64,000 nt of DNA from Clostridiales bacterium (GCA_018335855.1 JAGXRM010000054.1:1-64000); one strand, 5' to 3'. Shown: positions 8,496 through 18,940, counted from the stretch's first letter. Program-made: numbers and translations. The notes: a model not told the origin generated them from the sequence alone.

Positions 8496-11400
8496 CGGGT
8501 AAAACTCCTTTATCATCGGAGCGTCTGCTCAAAGTATCCAGGACATCCTGGTGGCTGAAAGAAGAGAGATGTCGATACCCGTTGCCGGCAGTACCGGTAT
8601 CAAAGCGGCAAACAGGCTGGAATTCACAGAACTGGCATGCTCTGCTGCCGTCTTTCTTTCTGTATGGCAAAACGGCTGCCTTCCCGGAGAGAATTTCAGT
8701 ACCCAGTGATGCAACTTTCTCACGCGCAAACGTCATTAATGAAGCTATTTGCTCTGCAGTCGCCACCCGGGAGTGCCGGCTAAATGTTCCGTCATTATTG
8801 AGTTCGGCGCGGACCAGATCTCCCGAGCCGCCCATCAGTTCGTATGCCTCCCGTTCACCGAGAATAATCCCGTCCATACGCAGGGAATTTTCCTTCTCCC
8901 TTCCCTCCGATGGCGGATTGTCCACACGGCTGAATTGGCCGTTGACTGCAAAATATAAGGCACCGGCACTTCTGAAATCCCCGGACACCAAGGAACAAGC
9001 GGATTCATTCATCACCGCCATGTAGCATAACAACTGCAGGGAAAGCCCGTGCCAGGCATCTGCAAGACTCAATTCAGCCGGATTGCTTTTATAGTCAATA
9101 ATACGTATATAGCTAGCCGTTTCTCCGGTTGCCACATCCAGTCTGTCAATCTGTCCCGTCAGGGTGATAAAACTCTGGTCATCAAGGGGCACCTGCCAAG
9201 GAGGCAATCCCCCACCTCTGCCAAAAGGGATTTCCACAGCAACAGGACGAAAGCTGCCCCGTCTTGCATGCTCTGTCAATAAAACGGCGGCCTGTGTCAT
9301 TGTTTCTTTTAACCGGGAGGCCAGATAGCGCAGGCGGGCCGAGGATAGTAATATCTCATTCTGCAGTCGGGGAATCAGCAATTCCACCACGGCAGACATC
9401 CTGTTTTCGGCGTCTGCCGCAGTTAACGTCCCCCAGTCCAGACCATCATCGAGTAACTGTTCTGTAAAGATGCGAAGCGCCGCATGGAAAAAGACACCCA
9501 TATCTGGTGCTTCCACCTTAAACTCCCGTCGTACGTCAAGTTGCAAGCCATAGCGGGCAAAGTGGGCAAAAGGGCAACGGGCGAAAAGCTCCAGTCGGGA
9601 AACACTGCTCTTGAGCGGTGCACCGTACAAACTCCCCACCGTCTGTACGGATAAGTCAGGAACATAGTTTGTATAACGAAGTGAGGGCCAGAGTTTTCGC
9701 ATGCGCCGTTTGACTGCCGGATTTTTGATTGCTTCCCTGTATGCCGCGCTCCAAAGAGGTGACATCTCCCCATGCCGCACAGCTTGCCCGGCTTTTAACA
9801 GCAACAGGGCTGCGCAATTGTCAACACCCGCCAGATAATGCAGGTCGTCTCCCTCTGCGGTGTTTCCATAGAAACATACCTCTGCAGCGGGAAACATCGC
9901 CTGCAGCCGGTTAAACAATGAAGACGGACGTTTTGCCCTGCCTTCCCCGTCAGCCAGGGGAAAGCTGGCCCAAAGGTAGTCAGAACTCCTTGTAACTGCG
10001 ATGTACGAAAGATATTGTTCATGAAACAATCGCTGCCGTCTCGTAACAGCCATCTCTACTCCATCACCGGCAAGGGAATGCCTCTCCCCGTCAGCAAAAA
10101 GTCCGTCTTCAGCCAGGCGGGCCGGAAAATCACCCTCACTTAGCCCCAGCACATATGCCGCCTTTAATTTAGGCTGCCGCGAACGTTCCACGCTACCAAC
10201 ACTTACCTGGTCGGTACCCGCGGGAACCAGTCCCAGTGACAGACTCTCCAAACCAGACAGAAATGTCTCAAAGAACTCCTGCAGAGTAAGCTGCCGCTCA
10301 CCTAATATGTCGGATAACTGATCCAGCAAACCAATTACGCCCCGCCACACCTGGCTGTGGACAGCAATTGCATCTGCTTTTCCACGGCGCAATTCCCGTT
10401 CTGCCAGGTCCTGTAATTTGTCAAGGCTTTCCAGCCTCATCATGAACTCCCAGAGTGCCCTACAGTAAACATCCGTCTTTTTATTGCCCCCTCCCGACAG
10501 TGCGTCATATAGCGGAGAGAATGCTGTGCAAAAAATTTCCCTCGCCTGATTGATACCATCAAGAGTTTCATGATAGCTGTGATGTCCGTTTCCTTCTTCT
10601 TCATTCAGAGCCAGTTGATAACGCCAATGCCAGGGCTCCTTCGTCAGCCATGCTTTGCCGCGGATTCCATGGGCACGCACATAATTTTCCAACCTGTCCA
10701 CATCATATTGCTCTATGGGAAATAAACCGGTTTTCAGCATATGGAAAACAGGCACATAACCTATATTGGTCAGTATGGCCTCCAGCGCGGATCTAAGCAA
10801 CTCAACCAGGGGATGGTGTGCTGCAGTTCTCCTGTTATCAAGGAAATAAGGAATACCGAAATCTTCAAATACGGCTGTGACCAAATCATGATAACGGTCA
10901 AAATCCCGAAGAATGACACTCATTTCCCGGAACCGCCAACCCTTCTCCCTGACATTGTGGAGGATATCCCTGGCTGCCGACTCCACCTCAGCCCGGCAAC
11001 CGGCGGCAGCAACCAGGCGAATGCCCTTCGCTTCACCGGTAAATTCCCGGATTGGATATGCGTTGAAGTGGGACTCCAAATAGGCCAATGCTTTGTTGCC
11101 GCTAAAACGCCCTATCCCCTCCCTGTAGGGCAACGTCAATGGAGGGCGGGCTCTAAGACCAATATCACCACAGACTTGTCTTAGACGCCTGTACGTGTCC
11201 AGGGTGGGATGAAAGAGCTCATGCTCCGACAGTTTTTGCCTGGCATTGGCAGGGTCCAGGCAGAGAGCGATGTTTACCTGATCTGCGGAGACTAATAATG
11301 CAGCCAGCACACTGAATTCCTGCTGCGTAAAGCCAGCAAAACCGTCAACCCATATTCTTGTGCCTGTAGGCAGCACACCGTTGGTTACCGCAACAGCCAG

Positions 11401-11949
11401 TTCCGTTAAAACGTCTTCAGGATCAGTAAAACGGTCTTTAATAAACTCACTGTAAGATTGATAAATTCTGGACAAATCAGATAGTTTCTCCCGTAACGGC
11501 GGCGGAAAGCTTTCTACGCCGGAAACTTTCAGCAGCGTCTCCGGGGAAATACTGTAACTTTTAAACTCCCTGATTTGTATTGCCAACTTTTCGCAAAACC
11601 GGGGCTGGCGCGCTGCCCGTCGAAACACTCTTAGAAATGGTGCATTGTCTTGCAGAAGGCTGCGTAAAACCATCTGTCGGCCTTCGTCAGTTATAATCGG
11701 CCGCGCATCGCCCTGACTCTGCCTTAACAGTCGATACGCCAGGCGTCGAAATGAAAAAACCTGTGCACGGGACGTGCCTCCCTGACATAGTACGGTTAGT
11801 TCCTTTTCCATCTGAAAGGTCGCCTGTTCCGGTACAAGAAAAATCAGGGGAGAGCCGTCTGGCTCTACCCTGCAATGTTCGGCTATTTCCCGCAGGCAAA
11901 ACTGTGTTTTGCCGCTCCCTGCCCTTCCCAGAATAAATTGTACAGTCAT
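8485..11949 (-). CDS. addB: ATP-dependent helicase/deoxyribonuclease subunit B
   Basis: This 1154-aa partner of AddA has an N-terminal P-loop (ILGRAGSGKTQFCLREI), a long inactive-helicase-like scaffold that in known AddB reads Chi, and a C-terminal nuclease with IRIIDYKSN. The iron-sulphur staple is visible as one Cys in LFARCPFAHFARYG and three in the C-terminal ACQFCEFQPVC, so the 4Fe-4S cluster should be intact. The ATG has GGAGG upstream. It follows the YhaN-like gene after 10 nt and overlaps addA. Confidence 0.97.
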   Translation of the reverse strand: MTVQFILGRAGSGKTQFCLREIAEHCRVEPDGSPLIFLVPEQATFQMEKELTVLCQGGTSRAQVFSFRRLAYRLLRQSQGDARPIITDEGRQMVLRSLLQDNAPFLRVFRRAARQPRFCEKLAIQIREFKSYSISPETLLKVSGVESFPPPLREKLSDLSRIYQSYSEFIKDRFTDPEDVLTELAVAVTNGVLPTGTRIWVDGFAGFTQQEFSVLAALLVSADQVNIALCLDPANARQKLSEHELFHPTLDTYRRLRQVCGDIGLRARPPLTLPYREGIGRFSGNKALAYLESHFNAYPIREFTGEAKGIRLVAAAGCRAEVESAARDILHNVREKGWRFREMSVILRDFDRYHDLVTAVFEDFGIPYFLDNRRTAAHHPLVELLRSALEAILTNIGYVPVFHMLKTGLFPIEQYDVDRLENYVRAHGIRGKAWLTKEPWHWRYQLALNEEEGNGHHSYHETLDGINQAREIFCTAFSPLYDALSGGGNKKTDVYCRALWEFMMRLESLDKLQDLAERELRRGKADAIAVHSQVWRGVIGLLDQLSDILGERQLTLQEFFETFLSGLESLSLGLVPAGTDQVSVGSVERSRQPKLKAAYVLGLSEGDFPARLAEDGLFADGERHSLAGDGVEMAVTRRQRLFHEQYLSYIAVTRSSDYLWASFPLADGEGRAKRPSSLFNRLQAMFPAAEVCFYGNTAEGDDLHYLAGVDNCAALLLLKAGQAVRHGEMSPLWSAAYREAIKNPAVKRRMRKLWPSLRYTNYVPDLSVQTVGSLYGAPLKSSVSRLELFARCPFAHFARYGLQLDVRREFKVEAPDMGVFFHAALRIFTEQLLDDGLDWGTLTAADAENRMSAVVELLIPRLQNEILLSSARLRYLASRLKETMTQAAVLLTEHARRGSFRPVAVEIPFGRGGGLPPWQVPLDDQSFITLTGQIDRLDVATGETASYIRIIDYKSNPAELSLADAWHGLSLQLLCYMAVMNESACSLVSGDFRSAGALYFAVNGQFSRVDNPPSEGREKENSLRMDGIILGEREAYELMGGSGDLVRAELNNDGTFSRHSRVATAEQIASLMTFAREKVASLGTEILSGKAAVLPYRKKDGSRACQFCEFQPVCRFDTGTAGNGYRHLSSFSHQDVLDTLSRRSDDKGVLPDGT

Positions 11950-11959
11950 CCTGAGCCTC

Positions 11960-14900
11960 CTATATTTCCACCCAACAGCGATTTCCCCATGCGGAAAATT
12001 CCTGTCTGTGGGAAAAGAGCAACACCTGCCGGTTATTTTTTACTTCCATCACAGCCTGGCGCATTCTCTCAAGTCTTTCATCATCCCAATTCAAAAAAGG
12101 ATCATCAAAGATAAACGGCAGAGACGTTTCACCTGTCAGCAAATCGGCAATGGCCAGCCTGAGGGCAATATACAGTTGGTCCCGGGCCCCCTGACTAAGC
12201 TGGCTGACAGATGCCGGCTTGCCGTTTTCCATAATTGAAACAGAAAATTGATCATCTACCAGAACGCGCCGCTCATTTACGCCGGTCAGCCTCGAAAAAT
12301 ACTCTGTTGTCTTTGCCGCAAACTCCTGTCTGTATGACTGGGAAAACTCTTCGATTGCTGCGGCCAGTTCATTATAGGCTAACTCCAGTGATAAAGCTTC
12401 CCTGTTAAGACGATCCCGTTGTGTTCTTAGTTCAGATAGCCTGACTTCTCCGGCAGCAATATTCACCGGTGTCTGCCCCTGAAGTCTGGCATATTTTACG
12501 TCTAATTCCCGCAGCTTTTCCTGTAACGATTCAACGTCTGCCCGCAGTTGTATAATCTGGTCTTCCAACTGGAGGAAAGATGTGTGCAGAGCAGCAGGAT
12601 CATCTTGTTGGGTTCCGGGAAGAGCAGGAAAATCAGAGATTAAAGTTTCCCATTGTTGTAAGGCACTTATTGCTTTATTTGTGGTATCTGTCATATTTTG
12701 CTGCATTTCTGCCATGTTGGTTACCCCGTGAGACGAGAGGACACCGGCCAGCTCTTTCTTTTCCTCATCATGCAACCGGCGGATTTCGCGAAATGAGTGC
12801 CATCGTTCAACGACTGTTGTTAAATCACATTCATCACCAATCAGCGGCGCCAGCATTTCCAGCAGAGGAGCCAATTTTTCCTGTAAGTCAGATGTTAATA
12901 GAGTTATTTCCTCCTGTTGCTGCAAAAGGGTTGTCATGGCAGAGCGGCGGCGGGTCAGTTCCGCCTCAGCAGCGCTCCATTGTGATAACATATTTTCTAA
13001 TCTTTCCGGCTCTGTATTCTCATCAAAAGGAGCAAGTGCTGCCCGCAGTTCCTCTATTTCCCCGGCCAACCGTTCCCGGCGCTGCGCTCCTTCTGAGCCT
13101 TCCTCTGTCAGTGCCGAAAGTCCGTTTTTTGCCGCAGCGTATTCCTCAGTTACTTCTTCATAAACAATTACATCGCCTCTGACTTTGCTCCACCAGCTAT
13201 CATCGAGAGCTTCCAACCAGTCCAGCGCTTCCCCCAGTGTTGATGCACCCACGCCGCAGACTGTGGAAAATACGCCTACTTCCGTCCAGGGTGACGACAA
13301 CGACTGCAAGTCGATATCATTTACAAGCTGCCCATTGTCAATATTCGTTTGACGCCTTAAAAAGTCTGCCGTTTTCTTTCGTAACGTATTGGCATCCCGA
13401 CTAAGTTCACGCCACTGCCGAAATGCAGCAGGGATGTCAGAATATTTTGCGGTGAATACTGCTGTTCGTTCCATAAAAGCGTCTGATTCTTTTTTTGCTT
13501 GTTCCAGTCTTGTTTTAAGTTCTGAAAGTTCGTCGTCATCGGGCAGGTCTGCCTGCATTTGTTGAATCCTGTCTTGTTCTTCCTGCCGTTGCCTAAGCCG
13601 TATGCGCAGTTCCCCCAGTTGCGCTTCACTGCTGACTGAAAACGAACCAAGCAGCGTATCGACCTGGCGCATCTGCGCATTAATTTCTCCAAGCCGGGCC
13701 TGAGGTTGAGCCTTCTCTTTTTTCCCTGCAATCGTTTTGAGGATAATAAAAGTAACGAAACCCGCTGCAACCGCAATAACCCCGGTGACTACGGGGTTAC
13801 CGGTGTAGTAGTAAGCAGCACCCACTCCGGCCAGCATCATGATAAAGACTGCAAGACGTTGGCCCAGACCTGAACTATGGGAGGCAGAGGCAGTTTGCCG
13901 TAATACGTCCTCCTCAGCTTTCTTAGCCTGAAGCAAGTCCAATTTTTTTTCTACCAGCGACAGCCCGGTATCATCCAGTCTTTCCATCTCTGCGAACAGG
14001 CGCTGATAGTGTTTTCTTGCAGCCTGAATTTGCTCAATTTTTTGCAGTGCAAGCCCCCTGGCGTTTTGAGACGCACCTAATTCAACATCCAAACGCATCT
14101 TCCCGGTCTCATACGCAGCCAGCAATTCCAACAGGCTGTCATCAGCTTCTTCAAAAGGACGGTACTGTTGAAATATTTGTTCTTGTATCTGCCGCAGGTT
14201 TTCCATATCAGACCTGTACTCATTCCAGTCTTCTTTGCGCAGTTCACATTGCCGACGCAGTGTATCCAGCGCATGGAGTGGTGCTTTTCCCAGTTTAGCA
14301 AAATCCGGCAAAGCAGCAATCCGGTTCTTCAGACTCTCACACTGCCCCTGGAGTTTAGAAATGCTTCCCTCTATTTCCCGCCATTCAGACAGTCTGGTAC
14401 GTAACCCCCGGCAGAGAGCTGGCAAATCGTGACGGCCCTTTACCGTTGACAGTTCACCGCCAAGCAATTCATCAAGCCTGACAATTTCTGCTGACTCTTC
14501 TTTCATGCGTTCAGTAAGCTGAACTAACTTCTGTTGCTGAACAGCCAATTCCCTGCTGAGATGTGATACAGTAACAATCTGATCGCCGGTTTCCGGAGGA
14601 AATTTGCTAAACTGGGCAAATTCCTGGGACAGGCGCTTCTCTTTCTCACTGACGCTATCGGCCAATATTTTTCCGTGTTGGTATGCCGCTGTAACTGTAG
14701 CCTGCTTCACAGCAGCATCCTTGTACCGCTCCTGAAGTGTCCGCCACTGCTTCCACGCTTCCATTAGCCGGCTTTTTTCAGTCAACAGCGCCGTCTGACA
14801 CTGAAATTGTTCACGGGCCTCCTGTAAAGATGCCGCTGTATCCTGTAGTTCTACAACCGTTTGGCGGCTGGCTGTTATCTGTGTATCCTGTATTGATATC

Positions 14901-15547
14901 TCCTTCTCCAGCAGTTCAAGACGTCTTTCATTATTCATGTCCCGGGGAGTTATCCCCATCCTCCCGGTATAACGGGTAATGCTCTTTAGTTCTTCAATGA
15001 GAGCAGTCAACGCTGTCTGGTAATGGGCACCCGATCCGGACAACAATTGCTGAATTCCCGGAATAATTTTATCTCCTTCCGGCAGCGGCTGAGTAACCTG
15101 GAAGGTGGCCGTGAACAGTTCCCTGTCATTAAACCCAATCAGTTCAGAGATTTTCTGCTCGTACGTGAGATTGGGCTTATGTGCACCAGGGTTATGCTCT
15201 CCCGACACTTCTTCCTGCCATTGCCCGTCAACCTTGCGCTGAAGTGATATACGGTTATCATCAAAATTTCGCAGAATACGGTAGTGAATGTCCCCGGAAA
15301 AAAACTCTAACTCGCCTTCAAACGACGAAGGGTTGTGCCAATTGCGATAACGGGCCGAACCAAACTTGCGCGGATCCGCAATGTTCTGCAAACCAAAAAT
15401 TACGGCCGCCAATCCCGCAACCAACGTTGATTTCCCTTGTTCATTTTCAGCAAGACACACGGAGACCTCCGGGTGGAATTTTATCGTTACGCGGTCTTTA
15501 TAACGGCCAAATCCCGATAATGTCAGCGATGCCCAGCGTAAACCCAT
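11960..15547 (-). CDS. YhaN/SbcC-like AAA ATPase with coiled coils and membrane hairpin
   Basis: This 1195-aa SMC-like ATPase has an N-terminal ATPase lobe (LTLSGFGRYKDRVTIKF, P-loop AENEQGKSTLVAGL) and a C-terminal lobe with signature VSQLSQGARDQLYIALRLAIADLL and Walker B PFIFDDPFLNWDDERL, separated by long coiled coils. Two adjacent membrane spans near residues 565-605 replace the zinc hook, as in Bacillus YhaN. Its start shares TAATG with the stop of the upstream nuclease gene, the classic SbcC/SbcD or YhaN/YhaO arrangement. It probably anchors a nuclease complex acting on DNA ends at the membrane. Confidence 0.9.
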   Translation of the reverse strand: MGLRWASLTLSGFGRYKDRVTIKFHPEVSVCLAENEQGKSTLVAGLAAVIFGLQNIADPRKFGSARYRNWHNPSSFEGELEFFSGDIHYRILRNFDDNRISLQRKVDGQWQEEVSGEHNPGAHKPNLTYEQKISELIGFNDRELFTATFQVTQPLPEGDKIIPGIQQLLSGSGAHYQTALTALIEELKSITRYTGRMGITPRDMNNERRLELLEKEISIQDTQITASRQTVVELQDTAASLQEAREQFQCQTALLTEKSRLMEAWKQWRTLQERYKDAAVKQATVTAAYQHGKILADSVSEKEKRLSQEFAQFSKFPPETGDQIVTVSHLSRELAVQQQKLVQLTERMKEESAEIVRLDELLGGELSTVKGRHDLPALCRGLRTRLSEWREIEGSISKLQGQCESLKNRIAALPDFAKLGKAPLHALDTLRRQCELRKEDWNEYRSDMENLRQIQEQIFQQYRPFEEADDSLLELLAAYETGKMRLDVELGASQNARGLALQKIEQIQAARKHYQRLFAEMERLDDTGLSLVEKKLDLLQAKKAEEDVLRQTASASHSSGLGQRLAVFIMMLAGVGAAYYYTGNPVVTGVIAVAAGFVTFIILKTIAGKKEKAQPQARLGEINAQMRQVDTLLGSFSVSSEAQLGELRIRLRQRQEEQDRIQQMQADLPDDDELSELKTRLEQAKKESDAFMERTAVFTAKYSDIPAAFRQWRELSRDANTLRKKTADFLRRQTNIDNGQLVNDIDLQSLSSPWTEVGVFSTVCGVGASTLGEALDWLEALDDSWWSKVRGDVIVYEEVTEEYAAAKNGLSALTEEGSEGAQRRERLAGEIEELRAALAPFDENTEPERLENMLSQWSAAEAELTRRRSAMTTLLQQQEEITLLTSDLQEKLAPLLEMLAPLIGDECDLTTVVERWHSFREIRRLHDEEKKELAGVLSSHGVTNMAEMQQNMTDTTNKAISALQQWETLISDFPALPGTQQDDPAALHTSFLQLEDQIIQLRADVESLQEKLRELDVKYARLQGQTPVNIAAGEVRLSELRTQRDRLNREALSLELAYNELAAAIEEFSQSYRQEFAAKTTEYFSRLTGVNERRVLVDDQFSVSIMENGKPASVSQLSQGARDQLYIALRLAIADLLTGETSLPFIFDDPFLNWDDERLERMRQAVMEVKNNRQVLLFSHRQEFSAWGNRCWVEI

Positions 15548-16662
15548 TATTCTCCGCCCCCCCGCAATGCTGCGATTCCCCGTGTTAAAGCTTTCTTGAT
15601 CATATCAATTTCTGTATCATCTTCTTCACCTTCAAGCCGGGCCAGTAGCCTTTTTGTAAAATAGCCGCGAATGGTAGGTTCGCCGGCCAGGCTTGCCAGA
15701 CTGTCCAAATCTAAATAAACACCTTCGCTGTCAACTTGCAGGTGATAAAACAGATGTGCGTTGGCTTCCTGTAAGGCTGCCGGATCGACCCGGTAGTTAA
15801 CCTGTCCTTTTAACACGATGCGGAGGATTAATTGCGGGTCAGCCCACTGCGCGATGGTTCGGGCCACATCCTCAAAAGTGTCACACAGATTTAAGTCAAG
15901 CTCCTTTGTTTGGTATAGCCGGCAGGCTGCGTCAACTCTCTCCACGTTCACACTCTCACCAAGTGAGAGTACGGTAAACATTCCCGTTCCGGGGTCGTGA
16001 AACGTCTTGGCTTCTACAGCTCCGGCGTAGCAGGCAGTTGTCTTACCAAGAAAGCGCGTAGAGAAACGGTGGATATGACCCATGGCCAGACAGTCGTAAC
16101 CGGACCCTGCTACTGCTGCTGAAGATATTGGCATGCTCCGGTCCCCCGTGTCCCAGTCAAGGCTGCCGTGAAGCACAGCGACATGGCGGTCAGCCTCTTC
16201 TTTTGGAAATGTTTCCAAAGGTGGAGACGTCTTAGTCAAACCGCCTGTATACGCCATTCCATAAAAAGAAGTCGTTTTACCGTCTAATTCGAGCCTGGCA
16301 ATTTCCCGGGGCATAGGGCTAGTCGCCAGGTATCCAGGCCAGCGGTGTGCTTCTGCTCGGTAGACAGAGTCGTGGTATGTTATTTCATCGTGATTACCCG
16401 GCACAGTGAGTAGAAATATATTGTTTTTTACTAAACGCTGCAACTGACTGAGAGCCATTTCAACCAGCGGTCTGGAAGGGTTGTGTACTTCGAATAAATC
16501 CCCCGCTATAAGTACAACATGAATACGATTGCGCGAGTCTAATGCAAAATCTACGGCTCTGCGCAGGAAGTTGTCCCGTTCCCTGGTTCGTTCTTCTTTC
16601 TTCTCGCCCAGAAACTCAGGTTGCCAACCCAGATGCAAATCGGCTAAATGTAAAATGCGCAT
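15547..16662 (-). CDS. YhaO/SbcD-like DNA repair metallophosphoesterase
   Basis: This 371-aa protein carries all five calcineurin-type metal motifs: ILHLADLHLG, VVLIAGDLFE, PGNHDE, VAVLHGSLD and LAMGHIHRF. These bind two metal ions, usually Mn2+, in SbcD/Mre11 nucleases. The length and the C-terminal capping region fit the YhaO branch. The start ATG follows AAGGGAAGTGA. It is translationally coupled to the ATPase gene downstream and follows the ATL-like gene after 4 nt. The pair should form an SbcCD-like nuclease in the same operon as AddAB. Confidence 0.93.
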   Translation of the reverse strand: MRILHLADLHLGWQPEFLGEKKEERTRERDNFLRRAVDFALDSRNRIHVVLIAGDLFEVHNPSRPLVEMALSQLQRLVKNNIFLLTVPGNHDEITYHDSVYRAEAHRWPGYLATSPMPREIARLELDGKTTSFYGMAYTGGLTKTSPPLETFPKEEADRHVAVLHGSLDWDTGDRSMPISSAAVAGSGYDCLAMGHIHRFSTRFLGKTTACYAGAVEAKTFHDPGTGMFTVLSLGESVNVERVDAACRLYQTKELDLNLCDTFEDVARTIAQWADPQLILRIVLKGQVNYRVDPAALQEANAHLFYHLQVDSEGVYLDLDSLASLAGEPTIRGYFTKRLLARLEGEEDDTEIDMIKKALTRGIAALRGGGE

Positions 16663-16666
16663 AATG

Positions 16667-17725
16667 TCACTTCCCTTTGGATTCTGCTGTTTCCTTACGT
16701 GAAAAAGCTACGGCCTGCCGTTGCATATTGACACTGATTAAACGGCACCCGCCACCCTGCCAAATATAGGCATGGGGCATCTCATCGTCCCACCAGGAGC
16801 CAAGACGCCTGGCCGCCCTGGGTAAGGGAAACCCGAGAATTTTTTCGATTTCGTTAAATGTTAACTCGATAAATTTCATGCTTTGGTGAACGTGCCGCAG
16901 GTAATTGGTTAAGTTGCGGTATTTTTGCTTCGTCCAGAGAGCCAGCTTTAAGTCCACAGCTTTCTCATTCAGAAACGGAACCATTTCCCACTTAAGCAGA
17001 TCTCTTTGCAGTTCCTTTCCCTCCGGGTAAAACTCGCTCACATTACCGTCGCGGTTAACAACACGGTGACCAAAAACTTCTGCGCCGCCAGGCAGCCGTG
17101 ACAGTTCGGCCATAACCCGCTTTTCATTCCAGTGCAGCCCTAAAAGCTTGGCGAGTTCGGCAAAAGTGGTCACTTCTCCATAAGGAATTTGACGCAAATA
17201 TGTAAAAAGGGGGTTATTTTCAAGTAATAACGGAACAACACTTTGTAACTCCGGTAAAAACTCAAATTCGTCATTAAGAAAAAAATATCCGGTCAGGGCT
17301 GTCACAGTCGCATAAAAAGCTGTCAAAGATGGGGTTGGTAAAATCCTTATCCCGTTTTCTTCCAGCCAACGCCATGGCGTCAGTCCATCAATAGGAGTAA
17401 AAGCTTGTAGTATTGGGGTTAATTCCGTAGTAACAATGGGCACTTGCTCTTCATTTAAGAGCCGGAGAATGGAAAAATAGCGTTGAGTTACCCGCACTTC
17501 AGTACCAGTACTCACTACAGCTACGTGCGGAGAGTAAGAGCTATCCAGCATCTGCTTTAATTCCTGTTCATCACTAAATGTAGCTGTACGGCATTTTCTC
17601 CCTTTCAGCCAGGCAAAACCGCTCTCCCCGCCCTGCACCACATCGAGATAGATACCACAGCTTGTCGGGAATTGGGGATAACGTTTTTTTAACCGATTAT
17701 AAAAAGGAGATAATTGAATGCCCAT
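16667..17725 (-). CDS. Two-domain protein with alkyltransferase-like (ATL) DNA-binding domain
   Basis: Of 352 aa, residues 178-262 match the DNA-binding domain of O6-alkylguanine-DNA alkyltransferases: IPYGEVTTFAELAKLLGL, then FGHRVVNRDGNVSEFYPEG. The active-site Cys of the PCHR motif is replaced by Gly219 (FGHR), so alkyl transfer is not expected; alkyltransferase-like proteins with similar replacements bind damaged bases and flag them for repair. Residues 1-175 and the C-terminal ~90 residues match no family recognised here. It is the first gene of the addBA/yhaON operon, with GGAGG before its ATG. Its role may be lesion or end recognition, but this is inference. Confidence 0.7.
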   Translation of the reverse strand: MGIQLSPFYNRLKKRYPQFPTSCGIYLDVVQGGESGFAWLKGRKCRTATFSDEQELKQMLDSSYSPHVAVVSTGTEVRVTQRYFSILRLLNEEQVPIVTTELTPILQAFTPIDGLTPWRWLEENGIRILPTPSLTAFYATVTALTGYFFLNDEFEFLPELQSVVPLLLENNPLFTYLRQIPYGEVTTFAELAKLLGLHWNEKRVMAELSRLPGGAEVFGHRVVNRDGNVSEFYPEGKELQRDLLKWEMVPFLNEKAVDLKLALWTKQKYRNLTNYLRHVHQSMKFIELTFNEIEKILGFPLPRAARRLGSWWDDEMPHAYIWQGGGCRLISVNMQRQAVAFSRKETAESKGK

Positions 17726-17887
17726 AGAAAACCTCCCGAAAGCGGTGCGTCGGCGCTATATCAAACATCGGTCGTTTAGGTATTCGCCAAGTTTACGATG
17801 ATTTCCTTTTCAACCGACACTTCCCTTTTATAGCTTTTTGTATTACAATAGTGGTCAATATATTTTTTTTGACAGGAGGTTCACCCA

Positions 17888-18940
17888 ATGTACAAGATTG
17901 CCGTTTTACCCGGCGACGGGACAGGCCCGGAAGTTGTTGCCGAAGGCCTTAAGGTCCTGGAAGCTGTTAGTGAATCAGCTGGCTTTGCCATGGATTTTAC
18001 CCGCTACGACTTGGGCGGTGAGCGCTACATGCGTACAGGTGAAATCTTACCCGACAGCGTCATCGAGGAACTCCGCGGGTACGACGCTATTTACCTCGGT
18101 GCCATCGGTCACCCCGACGTGAAACCCGGTATTCTGGAAAAAGGGCTTTTGCTACGGCTCCGCTTTGAGCTGGACCTGTACATCAACTTACGTCCGGTCA
18201 AACTTTATCCCGGTGTGGACACCCCATTAAAAGATAAAGGACCAAAAGAGATTGACTTTGTTGTTGTCCGCGAGAACACAGAGGGACAGTACGCCGGTGC
18301 CGGTGGATTTTTACGTAAAGGCACTCCCGATGAAATTGCCATACAGGAATCCATTAGTACACGTAAAGGAGTGGAACGCTGCCTGCGTTATGCTTTCCAA
18401 TACACCCAAAAGAGGAATAAAGACAAAAAACTGACGCTCTGCGGTAAGACCAACGTGCTTACATACGCCTTTGACCTCTGGGAGAGGGCCTTCCATGAAG
18501 TGGGGCAAAAGGATTTCCCGGATATTACACGGGATTACGCCCACGTGGACGCGACGGTGATGTGGATGGTCAAAAATCCTGAATGGTTTGACGTCATTGT
18601 TACTGAAAATATGTTCGGTGATATTATCACCGATCTGGGAGCCATGATTCAGGGAGGAATGGGAATCGCTGCCGGTGGCAACATCAACCCGGAAGGGGTA
18701 TCCATGTTCGAACCTATTGGCGGATCAGCTCCCAAATACACCGGCTTGAGTGTGGTCAATCCGCTGGCGGCTATCGGAGCCGCTGCCATGATGTTAGAAA
18801 CACTTGGCGAGGACAAAGCCGCCTCCCGTGTCGAAAACTCTGTCATCCATGTTTGCCAGTCCCACCTCAAGAGTTTAGCTGCCGGGAAAATGGGCTACAA
18901 CACCCAAGAAGTCGGCGATTTGGTCGTGAAATCTCTTTAA
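17888..18940 (+). CDS. leuB: 3-isopropylmalate dehydrogenase-like beta-decarboxylating dehydrogenase
   Basis: This 350-aa NAD-dependent enzyme belongs to the isocitrate/isopropylmalate dehydrogenase family. Seen are [14 protein letters not shown], the substrate loop [35 protein letters not shown], catalytic Lys in CGKTNVL, metal Asp in [19 protein letters not shown] and the cofactor motif [13 protein letters not shown]. It most resembles enzymes annotated as leucine-pathway dehydrogenases. No other leu gene is nearby, and malate or tartrate homologues share these motifs, so the substrate is not certain. It is a monocistronic unit with AGGAGG before the ATG. Confidence 0.85.
   Translation: MYKIAVLPGDGTGPEVVAEGLKVLEAVSESAGFAMDFTRYDLGGERYMRTGEILPDSVIEELRGYDAIYLGAIGHPDVKPGILEKGLLLRLRFELDLYINLRPVKLYPGVDTPLKDKGPKEIDFVVVRENTEGQYAGAGGFLRKGTPDEIAIQESISTRKGVERCLRYAFQYTQKRNKDKKLTLCGKTNVLTYAFDLWERAFHEVGQKDFPDITRDYAHVDATVMWMVKNPEWFDVIVTENMFGDIITDLGAMIQGGMGIAAGGNINPEGVSMFEPIGGSAPKYTGLSVVNPLAAIGAAAMMLETLGEDKAASRVENSVIHVCQSHLKSLAAGKMGYNTQEVGDLVVKSL

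Noticed and set aside
12580-13182. 200-codon plus-strand frame inside the YhaN-like gene
   Set aside because: It is the complement of a coiled-coil coding region in a well-supported large ATPase gene.
16667-17725. Calling the gene an active methylated-DNA methyltransferase
   Set aside because: The acceptor Cys of the PCHR motif is Gly here, so transfer chemistry is not expected.
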